Shown here: in pieces, positions 24,393 to 33,959 of the stretch
How the letters are laid out: every line of letters begins with the position of its first letter
Position numbering within the stretch: the first letter of the stretch is position 1
Assembly (NCBI RefSeq): GCF_000237925.1
Contig: NC_031497.1
Coordinates: 1,054,001-1,118,000 of the forward strand
Length of the DNA stretch: 64,000 nt
Direction of reading: 5' to 3'
Source: Schistosoma mansoni
Taxonomy: Eukaryota; Platyhelminthes; Trematoda; Strigeidida; Schistosomatidae
Translations under genes and position numbers: made by a program
The notes under the pieces: generated by a model
Seen by the model: the letters and a program-made list of their open reading frames with translations, nothing else
Databases searched by the model: none
Told to the model about the DNA's origin: nothing

Positions 24393-24515
24393 ATTACCTA
24401 CTTACATGTGTTACCCCTCATGAAGGAGCATAGGCCGTTCACGCCTTGTCTTGAGTAATCTTTTCCAGTTAAAAATCATCTTTTTCATATCTGCTCCCTC
24501 CCCCAGGGTAGAGTT
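24393..24515 (-). mobile_element. RTE-clade LINE 3' end abutting a stop codon
   Basis: Reverse complement of the RTE terminus (TTACCCCTCATGAAGGAGCA, then TTTTCATATCTGCTCCC). It starts about 10 bp after the stop of the secreted gene, so the gene's 3' UTR and poly(A) site must be in or beyond it. Confidence 0.6.
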
Positions 24516-24560
24516 GAAATGGTTTGAATTATATTTTTTTTTGTGGTTAGCGTTTTTTTT

Positions 24561-24760
24561 TTAACGAGTTAGTTTTTCTATGGGATGGTATCGCTAATCT
24601 CATGCCTAACCCTTCTCTTTTACCCGGGTTTGGGACCGGTCAAAACTCTAGAACAGCTACAGGAGGAGTTAATTTTAATAATAATAATTATTATTATGAG
24701 TATAAATATGAATTATTTGGCCTTAATTGTTTCAAGGTTATGAATGTAAAGAAAAATCAA
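24561..24760 (+). repeat. Direct repeat copy 1, ~190 bp, unclassified
   Basis: ACGAGTTAGTTTTTCTATGG, GGGTTTGGGACCGG and TCAAGGTTATGAATGTAAAG recur in the same order at 25180-25362. Confidence 0.8.
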
Positions 24761-25179
24761 TTTCATTTCCATTTTCCTTTAAAGGTATGATCCTTGATAT
24801 TGTACACCCACCATCTCACTATACATCAAATCAATCACTTTCAGATCTCGTAGAAATCAAGATCATTCTGTATTACTATCTGAATTTTTATAATCTGTAT
24901 TCTTAACTTCAGTCTATTGTATTTATGTATTTATTGTTTAATTAGAAAATAGTCATTTTTTTTATTAGAAATAAAATATCCTCACTGTTTTAATTCGACT
25001 TGATGAAGTATATGAATGTTATGAATGTCAGCGAAAAGACTGGCTAAATGAATGATCTTTCTCAAAAAAAAAAAAAAAAACTTGTAAAGATGAATATTCT
25101 TACTGATATGAATTGGTTTCACTGATAATTAGACTAGTTCCACTTGTTATAATTTCAAAACACATTTCTTGAAAGTAGC

Positions 25180-25362
25180 GAGTTAGTTTTTCTATGGGCT
25201 AGGGTCGCTAACCCCATGTCCAAGCCTTCTCTTTTGTACCCGGGCTTGGGACCGGCAGAAACTCTAGAAGAGCTAGAGGAGAAGTTTATTATTATTATGA
25301 ATATAGATATAAATTATTTGACCTTCATTATTTCAAGGTTATGAATGTAAAGAAAAATCAAC
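25180..25362 (+). repeat. Direct repeat copy 2, ~190 bp, unclassified
   Basis: Second copy, same strand; differs mainly in the AAT/TTA microsatellite in its middle. Confidence 0.8.
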
Positions 25363-25364
25363 GT

Positions 25365-26068
25365 ATTACCTTTGACTTGTGGGAACAAAATCCCAAAATA
25401 CAAATTTACGATAAGATTGTAATATTCCAATGAATTATCTATATGAAAATTATGTAATTGATTGTTTGTTTTTTTTGTCTTTTTTGTGTAATTTCATATG
25501 TAAATCAATAATTGAGAAACAAAACATTTTTTTCTTTTCTATATAGCAACAAATTTATTATAGAATACCAACTATTAATAAGTCACTCTTACACACATGC
25601 ACACACACAATTCATGTATTCACATTTAATTAACTCATATTATTCTGTTTACTAATGTCTATATCTAAATAGGACTAAATTAGAACAGTATAGATTTGAT
25701 TGTTCAATGTTAGACATTTTGTTGTTGTTGTTGTTATTGATGATGATTTTGATTTCGATTATTATACTGAAGAAGTTCAGACAAGTTTATTGGACGAAAC
25801 ATTAGAATTATTATTTAAATTTCAATGGATGAGATTATTTCAAAGATATACATATACATTTCACATATAATGACCTCTCTATATTTGGCGCTCAATTTTT
25901 TGTTGAACTATTCGTCCTAATATGAACGAATAATCGTAAAAGTTCAAATGAATTGTTACTATTTTAAAACGAATTATAAATTTTTTCTTATAAAAGAAAT
26001 GACAGGTAAAGTGAGTTATTCTAGTTACCAGTTGACGTTTTAAATCTAACTGTGATAATCCGATTAGA
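25365..26068. other. Intergenic, nothing recognised
   Basis: Short microsatellites (CACACA near 25600, GTT near 25720) only. Confidence 0.5.
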
Positions 26069-26069
26069 T

Positions 26070-26785
26070 TACAATTATTAGGCGTTCCCGCGCGAAACTG
26101 ATAGGTCCTGTAAGCAGAGATGGATAGTGGCTAGCAGTGAAATCCAGGACGCGCATCACTTCGTCCCATTTGGGACTCATCAGATGGATGTACCTGCATC
26201 TCAGAATTGATGTCCACTCTGGGACTCGAACCAAGTACCCTCACTTCAAACGCCATCGCGTTAACCACTCAGCCACCGAGTCCTGATAGCCACTTGCTTG
26301 TGCAATGGGGTGAAGTTTAAATTCATTTAGTATTGTTTGTTTGAATCTTCTTGCTGGGTTCGAGCCGCAGAGTGAACATCAACTCTGAGATACAGGTAAA
26401 TCCAGCTGACGAGTCCCAAATAGGACGAAGTGACGCGCTCCCTACATTCCACTGCTAGCCACTATCCATCTTTGCTTACCATGCTTGTGAAATAAGGCTA
26501 TATCGAGGCAATACGCACAGTATGCACATATGGCCAATAAGAGATTGACCAGTTGCAGTCCTAATATCATCAATGGGAAGATTCAAACAAACAATACTAA
26601 ATAAATTTAATAGGTCCTGTGTTCGAATCTCGCGAGGCGAGATCGTGGATGCGCAATGCTGAGGAGTCCCACAATAGGACGAAACGTCTGTCCAGTGCTT
26701 TCAGGTCTAGCTTCAATTTATTCATGATCTCAACTATTAAAATTACTATAATATCCACAAAACCCCTTCTGATAATAATGATAAT
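26070..26785 (+). mobile_element. Family B retroposon interrupted by an Smalpha insertion
   Basis: The element reads GGCGTTCCCGCGCGAAACTG to 26110, is interrupted, and resumes at 26610 with the same ATAGGTCCTG through the B box, hammerhead (one stem I mismatch) and tail. Confidence 0.85.
26111..26609. mobile_element. Smalpha-type divergent pair nested in family B, 10-bp TSD
   Basis: 499 bp, exactly flanked by ATAGGTCCTG (26101-26110 and 26610-26619). Inside, a reverse unit part (to about 26343) meets a forward part. The forward hammerhead has GACGAAGTGACGCGC instead of GACGAAACGCGC. Confidence 0.88.
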
Positions 26786-26789
26786 AGTT

Positions 26790-27420
26790 AACAATTCAAG
26801 TTCCATTTATACTATCCCGATTTATTCATAATAAAGAATAACTAGATATTTGTGCTTGAAATGTGGATAGCTACACTGATATTTTGTTCTTATTTGATTA
26901 GAGGTAGTTAGTAAGAATATTTGACTGACATGGTTTTCATGCTTATTGGCATTTGCCATCAGGATGCACTTGGAATCTTCAGGGAACTGATGTTTTTTGG
27001 TAGATAATGAATCTGAAACATCTCATTTTATGGTGTGAGATGTTACAATCAGAATTTTATTGGGTCATGACTGACCAGTTACGCCTTAAAGACGAGTGTC
27101 AACTGTCTTGAGACTTAAGATCAAGAATTCCAATAGCCTAACGTCTGTAACTATTTGACATCCAAATATAGATTATATTAAAAAATAAAATTTAGTCGAA
27201 GTTGTATGGATGTCAATTAAAAAATAACTATTCAACGTTAGAAAATGAACGTCACGGGCTAATCAATACTTTTTTATTTCAGTTAGTTACAACATTGACG
27301 CTGTTATTGCAAGAAATTCACTTGCAAATAGTAATATAAGAGGATAAAATGGCAAAATCACGTTTTTGACGGTTCATGATTATTGTTCAAAACTACCTCC
27401 GTCTTCAGTTTAATACGACG
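26790..27420. other. Intergenic, nothing recognised
   Basis: No coding or repeat signal seen. Confidence 0.45.
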
Positions 27421-27423
27421 ATC

Positions 27424-27682
27424 AGTTGAAGTTAGACATTAACACCGTTGGATGCCGGCTCACCAGTCTATCAGTTAAGTGCTCCGGCGCGAAGCTGGTA
27501 GGTCCTGGGTTCGAATCTCGCGGGTGCGGGATCCAAGGATGAGAGCTACTGAGGAGTCCCACAATAGGACGAGTTGGCCGTCCAGTGCTTCCAGGTTTTC
27601 CATGGTGGTCTAGCTTCAATTGACTCATGCTTTCAACCATGAAAATACTGAAATCTCCACAAAAACCCCTTCTGAGACTAAT
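27424..27682 (+). mobile_element. Family B retroposon, GAGTT-type hammerhead
   Basis: GACATTAACACCGTTGGATG, A box, B box GGTTCGAATCTC, CTGAGGAGTCCCACAATAGG followed by ACGAGTTGG, and the 3' block with a tail of CCCCTTCTGA. Confidence 0.82.
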
Positions 27683-27834
27683 ATTTGTTTTATTTCCATT
27701 ATGATACTTTGTTCAGTATAACACTGATCTATTTCAGTATGAGGTTTATTCAAGATAAATATTTTTTGCATAAATTCAGTTCAAAATTCGTTAAGAATTA
27801 TATGAAGCTTGAGATTTTGTGATTCAGGGTTCAA

Positions 27835-27968
27835 TTGTCGATTGAACAGTCGTGGATGAGCACTTCTAAGCAGTTCTATAGTAGGACGAATTGGTCGTAT
27901 TATGTTTCAAGGTTTTCAATGGTTGTCTTGCTAAGATCGATTCGTAATTTCAATGAAATTCAATAATC
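27835..27968 (+). mobile_element. Family B retroposon, degenerate 3' half
   Basis: GTCGTGGATGAGCACTTCT, AGGACGAATTGGTCG and CAAGGTTTTCAATGG keep family order. Confidence 0.6.
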
Positions 27969-28401
27969 TTCACAACCTTATACTGACAAACAATAGTTGA
28001 TTGGTCAGTCAACATCTTGCTTTTACTCTTGATATATAATCATTCATGGATTAATAACATCAATCGGTTGATTGAATTATACATTGAAATTGTTCTTCTG
28101 ATGGACTTTATTCTCATTATTACAGGTTATGTGTCTTTTTTCAAAGAAAAGAGGCTTTGTTTCAGTGCTTCTTTTATGATGATGAATAATTTAAATAGAA
28201 TGGTATGAAATCAAGAAAAAGCACGATGTACCAGAGTGATAGCGGTTAGTTAATGTATATATTCAGTAAATGTGCTTTTGGAAGTTTATGAATTCCATAT
28301 ATCCTATCGATCACCACTAATCCGCTTTGAAAGTTCTGATTGTTAGATAAAAGCACGTAAGCAAACTTTATTTGAAATTTATGAACTATTCTATGGTGTA
28401 A

Positions 28402-28822
28402 ATTCAATTAGTATTGTTTGTTTGAATCTTCCCATTGATGATATTAGGACTGCAACTGGTCAATCTCTTATTGGCCATATGTGCATACTGTGCGTATTGC
28501 CTCGATATAGCCTTATTTCACAAGCATGGTAAGCAAAGATGGATAGTGGCTAGCAGTGGAATGTAGGGAGCGCGTCACTTCGTCCTATTTGGGACTCGTC
28601 AGCTGGATTTACCTGTATCTCAGAGTTGATGTCCACTCTGGGACTCGAAACCAGTACCTTCCGCTTCAAACGCCATCGTGTTATCCATTCAGCTACTGAG
28701 TCCTGATAGCCACTTGCTTGTACAATGGGGTGATGCAGACACATCCAGCTGACGAGTCCCAAATAGGACGAAACGCTCATCCTGGTTTCCACTGCTGGTC
28801 ACTATCCATCTTTGCTTATTCG
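28402..28822. mobile_element. Smalpha-type retroposon, divergent inverted pair
   Basis: Reverse unit 28402-28738 with box B (GGGACTCGAAACC) and a GAAGT-type hammerhead, then forward 28739-28822 with CCAGCTGACGAGTCCC and GACGAAACGCTCATCC. Confidence 0.8.
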
Positions 28823-29316
28823 CACAATGTTGTAATAATTTCGGTAAGTAACTATTCAATGCGTTAATTTACAAGTTGTAAATGAGTGGAACGTTGTTTT
28901 TTTTTCTGTTATTGACTACTTGTTTTGTTCGTTTGTCTGTTTCCAATGTAATTTTCCAATAACAATAAAAAGGATATTCAGTGATTGTTCTTTTTTCTTT
29001 AACTGATATTATTAAAATCAGACTTTAGAACAGATGTTTATAGGCATGTAAATTATTTTCATTGAGAGATGGAAATATGTATATACTATGTATATTATGT
29101 CATAGATTGTTATGTTCACGACTTGATTAACTTAGAATACGGGTATACAACTATGGCATTTGAACGTACAGAACACCCACAGTAGCAAAATCAGAAGACA
29201 GAAGAAAACTGGTGAAGTGTTTATTGGGTAAAAATCAAAATTTACAGAAAATCATGGGTATTTATAGATATTAGCGTTTGTTATAACATCATTATAATTC
29301 AGCTAATCCGCAAAGA

Positions 29317-29350
29317 GGCATGTTATGCTACTGTTCAGTAGCAACATGCC
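29317..29350. other. Strong hairpin, 14-bp stem
   Basis: GGCATGTT-AT-GCTACTG-TT-CAGTAGC-A-ACATGCC pairs almost completely. Surrounding 29,150-29,480 is GC-richer than average and unclassified. Confidence 0.7.
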
Positions 29351-29614
29351 ATGTTGATGTTCTAGAAAGCTCCATCACGTTCTGATTGGATGGAAGCTCT
29401 TCGGATCCTTTAGGACCTCTGGGGGCTCCATCGTAGTTCTCGGAAATCGTCCCAACATAGAGAAAACCATTTTCATTGTTTTATATAGAATTATAAGAAT
29501 TACTTACTAGACAGATAGTCTATTTTCATTTACACTATTGTTTATTGTTCATTCTATACCGAAATAGAAAAATAACTTTATTTTTATCATGAATATCTAA
29601 TAAGGTGTTTGACA

Positions 29615-30310
29615 GATATGTAACTAAGACGAAACGGCAGTCCAGTGCTTGCAGGTTTGCAATGATGTTCTAACACTCATCGATTCAAGATCATAATAAA
29701 AAATATAATTAGTTAATCAAAACACTCCTAAAACAATAGCTATTATCCTGAGTGCGGGATAGTGGATGGGTAGTGTTGAGGAGTCCCATACTAGGACGAG
29801 ACGGCCGTCTAGTGCTTCCAGGTTTTCAATGGTGGTGTATCTTAGATCGACTCATGAATTCAACTATTAAAAATTTCTACAATCTCCACAAACCTCCATA
29901 CTGATAATAATTATATGCTTACTAGTGACTAGCTTCAAGTTGGATACCATGGAGTTCTAGTGAAAAGCCGTGACCAGTGAAGCCTAATCCATGTCTGGTG
30001 GAGATAGTTATCCATTTCAGAAAATGAATGAAGGGTTGCGCAAGATCATGGATCGATTAAAGTTAGATATTAACACCGTTGGATGCCGATCAGCTCAATG
30101 GTCTTGAGGTTAAGCGTTCGCATGCGAAACCTAAGGTCTCGGGTTCGAGTCTTTCTGTGTGGGATCGTGGGTGCACAATGCTGAGGAGTCTCATACTATG
30201 ACGAAACAACTGTCTGATGCTCCCAAGTTTTCAATGGTGGTCTAACATTCATCCATTCATGATATCAATCTAAACTCAATAATCTCCACAACCCTATACT
30301 TATAAAATTT
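29615..30310 (+). mobile_element. Family B retroposons, three head-to-tail pieces
   Basis: Partial unit 29625-29695 (ACGAAACGGCAGTCCAGTGC), second partial 29752-29910 (core TTGAGGA), then a leader-bearing copy 29925-30310 with B box GGTTCGAGTC and hammerhead CTGAGGAGTCTC...GACGAAAC. The second tail (CCTCCATACTGA) leads straight into the third leader. Confidence 0.75.
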
Positions 30311-30789
30311 TGTTTAAAAAAATAACTCGACCTGTGACTTTCCGTCCCGGTTTTGAACGTCTCTGATATGGTGCATTGATTATTGCTCTTAAATATATTA
30401 CTGTACAAATATACTTCTTGTTCTCAACTATCATCTGTCACGATGACAGAACTCCGATACAATTGCTATCTATGTTTACAGATCATATTGAAGCACCATT
30501 AAGAGACTAATGTGGATACACATATGGGTTTATAGCAATCATAGTTGGAATTACTAACTACTTATAATTGTGGATTACAATACCAAAAGAAACTAAAACA
30601 CCCCTACTCCTGACAATTTAAGTAACGTCCAGCATATTTTCCTTGGTGCATAATTTGTATTTCGTATAATAACTTTGTCAGTATTCGGGAATTGATATAT
30701 TCTGGTCCACCACAAGATAGAGAGTACCTAACCATTTTCGAAATAAAAGCCCACTCCTATCATTATTATAGTTACAACATTATTCACGT

Positions 30790-31232
30790 TGTAAGACAGT
30801 TCAGATGTACAGAGCTGAAACTTCAAGAACTACCACAACCATCATCAAAAAGGTATAAGTATTTATAAACAATTGTCTACATAAGATACTCAATGTTCGT
30901 TCCCCAGATACCATCAGTAACAACCTACTATGGGAGAGAACAAACCAACTTCCAGCTGAGGAGGAAATTAGGAAAAGATGTTGGAGGTGGATAAGACATG
31001 CATCACGAAAATCATCAAACTGCATCACGGGACAAGTGTTAACTTGGAATCCTGAAGGGAAATGTAAAAGAAGAAAACCAAACAACATATTACGTCGAGA
31101 ATTGGAAGCAGACATTGAAACGGATGGTTAGCAACTGAAAACAACTGGAAACGATTGCCCAGAACAATATCGGATAGAGAATGCTGTTGGGTGGTCTATG
31201 CTTCTCTACGAGAAGTGACAGACATAATTAAG
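30790..31232 (+). mobile_element. RTE-clade LINE 3' fragment
   Basis: About 440 bp aligned by eye with 52.4-52.85 kb (ACAATTGTCTACATAAGATA, GATACCATCAGTAACAACCT, CTTGGAATCCTGAAGGGAAA). Frames are broken; the tail ATTAAGTAAATA is a decayed GTAA repeat. Confidence 0.75.
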
Positions 31233-31643
31233 TAAATATGTTGAAATAATTTCATAATTATCATCCAAACTACCTTGCTTAACAAATTTAATTTTCTGTA
31301 ACATACTTCTAACAAATGATCATATAAACCTATTTAACTTGAACGGCAAAACTATTCAATCTGTTACTTAAAAAGAAGAAAAGAAAAAAACTAAGAACAG
31401 TAACCAATTCTTGATATAATCAATTTGCCAAATGTTTCCTTTTCTACACCTATCGATAAGCAACACATTTATAATAATCAAAAAAATATTGGTACCAATG
31501 ACCTTTACAAGATAATAAGGCTAAACAATTTATCATTATTAATGAAATGAAGTAAGAAAAACCAACAACAACGGTATACTACCAATGGTAAAACATTGTA
31601 GTTTTATCTTAATTTACACCTCATTTAAACAATTATCGAATAA

Positions 31644-31880
31644 GCAAAGATGGATAGTGGCTAGCAGTGAAATCCAGGACGTGCGTTTCGTCCTATTTGG
31701 GACTCGTCAGCTGGATGTACCTGTATCTCAGAGTTGATGTTCACTCTGGGACTCGAACCCACTAACTTTCGCTTCAAACGCCATCGCACAGTATGCACAT
31801 ATGCCAATAAGAGACTGACGAGTTACAGTCCTATACATCAATGGGAAGATTCAAACAAATAATACTAAGTGAATTTAATA
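31644..31880. mobile_element. Smalpha-type retroposon, divergent inverted pair
   Basis: Reverse 31644-31786 with intact hammerhead and box B, then forward 3' part from CACAGTATGCACATATGCC. Confidence 0.8.
31672..31716 (-). ncRNA. Hammerhead ribozyme (Smalpha type), apparently intact
   Basis: Minus strand: stem I ATCCAG/CTGGAT, core CTGACGA, stem II GTCC-CAAATA-GGAC, GAAA, stem III ACGCACGT, cleavage after GTC. This is the canonical Smalpha design with the very short stem III. Confidence 0.8.
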
Positions 31881-32216
31881 TGTGACTGCCTAATAGAATG
31901 CATTCATAACTTCAACAGGGATCAAACTGAGAAAATTCAGATCTCCCAGAGAGTAATTGACCTTTAATAATCTTATTAATAGTATGAATAATGTTATACT
32001 GTAACACTGGGAGGATTGAAACAATACACTCCTATCCCTTAAAAATAAACGAAGATATGTGTAGTAAGCCTATTCAACTATTTTAAGATTTGTCTACTCG
32101 CTGTAATTTAGACATTTAATCCACTATGTAAAATTATGTATGAGTCTAATTGAGCGCGTGTCTACAATATCAGTTCCCATCTATTCTCTCATTGGTTGAT
32201 AAAACACAGCTAAAAC

Positions 32217-32665
32217 ACAACTATTAAACTTTACATAATATCCACAAAAACCTCTTCTGATACTAATCAACATATACTCACCAGTGACTGACTTCAAGAG
32301 GTATTTCCTGGATTTCCAGTGAGAAGCAGTGACCAGTGGAGTTCAACCAGGTCTGTTGTGAGATAGTAAGTCACTGAAGACAATAGTGGATGTGTCGCTC
32401 AATTTCGTCGATTAGTTGAAGTTAGACATTAACACCGTTGGATACCAACTTAATGGTCTAGTGGTTAAGCGTTCGCGCGCAAGACTGATAAGTCCTGAGT
32501 TCGAATATCACGAGGTGGGATCGTGGATGCTCGCTGATGAGAAGTCCCACAATGGGACGAATTGGTCGTCCCGTACTTCCAGGTTTTCTATGATGGTCTA
32601 GCTTCAAATGACTCCTGATCTCAACTATTAAAATTACTATAATATCCACAGAAACCCCCTCTGAA
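32217..32665 (+). mobile_element. Family B retroposon, full-length with leader
   Basis: Tail of a preceding unit (ATAATATCCACAAAAACCTC), leader (CCAGTGACTGACTTCAAGAG), tRNA-like part, hammerhead changed to CTGATGAGAAGTCCC and GACGAATTGG, and complete tail. Confidence 0.82.
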
Positions 32666-32669
32666 AACA

Positions 32670-33530
32670 CAAACGATCAATAATTTATCCACAATCGATT
32701 AACACTTATAAATATATTAACATACACATACTCACTCGTTTCCCTGTTTACTTGATTCCTACACACTTGAGGATTTTACTAATCTTTAACAATAAACTAT
32801 CTCTACGACTGGTATTCAGGCTTTTGAATAATCTCAAGTAAATCCATAATTCTACTAGGAGATTTAGCTTGAGTTAAATAGTCAGTTAACGGGATATTAT
32901 TTATTGGAATCAGATATAGAGGAAATTACCCTTAACACATGTTGCCCACAGACTTTCCCCATAATTTTCTTTTTTTCTAACCCATTTGTATCTCACAGAT
33001 GATTTACAATTAATTATGTGTTTACTAATTGTTCATCACAGGTAATTTTTTTTTTCAATAATCTGTCAACATGGAAACATTTCCAATTACTTTCCCGATA
33101 TTCAAATATATTTAAGCATAATTAAAATTAGAAGAAAGAGAGAGAGGGGAGAGGGAGGAAAGGAATATTTTCACAATCTTATTTCATATGATTATTTGGT
33201 GTGATAATCTATTTTAAAAGGACTTAATAAAAGGAAATATTGTTCAAGCTTTACATATATACAACAGTTTGATTGTATGTTTTGCTTGTTTGTTGGTTTG
33301 TTTGTTTTACAAATGCAATCTTGTGAGAAACTTGAACAAAAAAATAATTCTCTTTACCAGTAAAAAAGAAACACTAATTGTCGGAATTGTCCATAATCAG
33401 ATAAGTTTGATTGGTATTATGTAAAGAGGAGAATAAGAGAACAATATCATTATAACGTAATTAATCACATGGAACATAGTTCTTTTCGAATTACATCTTA
33501 TTTACTAAGAAAAAAAAGAAGAACTATTAC
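32670..33530. other. Intergenic, nothing recognised
   Basis: A purine-rich GAGAGAGAGGGG run near 33138 and T-rich runs. Confidence 0.5.
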
Positions 33531-33535
33531 GCATA

Positions 33536-33835
33536 TGTTACTTCCACCTGGTACTCCTCGTGGAGAAGCATAGGCTGCCCAACAACATTCTTTCCAGTTG
33601 TTTTCAGTTGCTAGCCGTCTTTTTCATATCTGTTTCTAATTCTCGACACAATGTGTTCTCTGGTATTCATCTTTTCCATTTCCGTTCAGAATTCCAAGTT
33701 AGCACTTGCTTCTTGATGCAGCTCAGTGATTTCTGTAATGTATGTCTTATCGACTTCCAATGTTTTTCCCTAACTTCCTCTTCAACTGGAAGCTGATTTG
33801 TTCTCTTCCACAGTAGACTGTTGCTGATGGTATAT
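33536..33835 (-). mobile_element. RTE-clade LINE 3' end
   Basis: Reverse complement of the RTE terminus (TACTCCTCGTGGAGAAGCAT, CTTCAACTGGAAGCTGATTT). Plus-strand frames here are shadows. Confidence 0.72.
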
Positions 33836-33959
33836 GGCGTATATAGAGAGGATTTAGACCTGAAGAACTAATGAAATGAATCTATTCCATACCTCAGAAT
33901 GTATAGCACTTTTTCTTCAATGTTACAAAAGTTTATTGGACGAAAATAGAGATTAAGGA

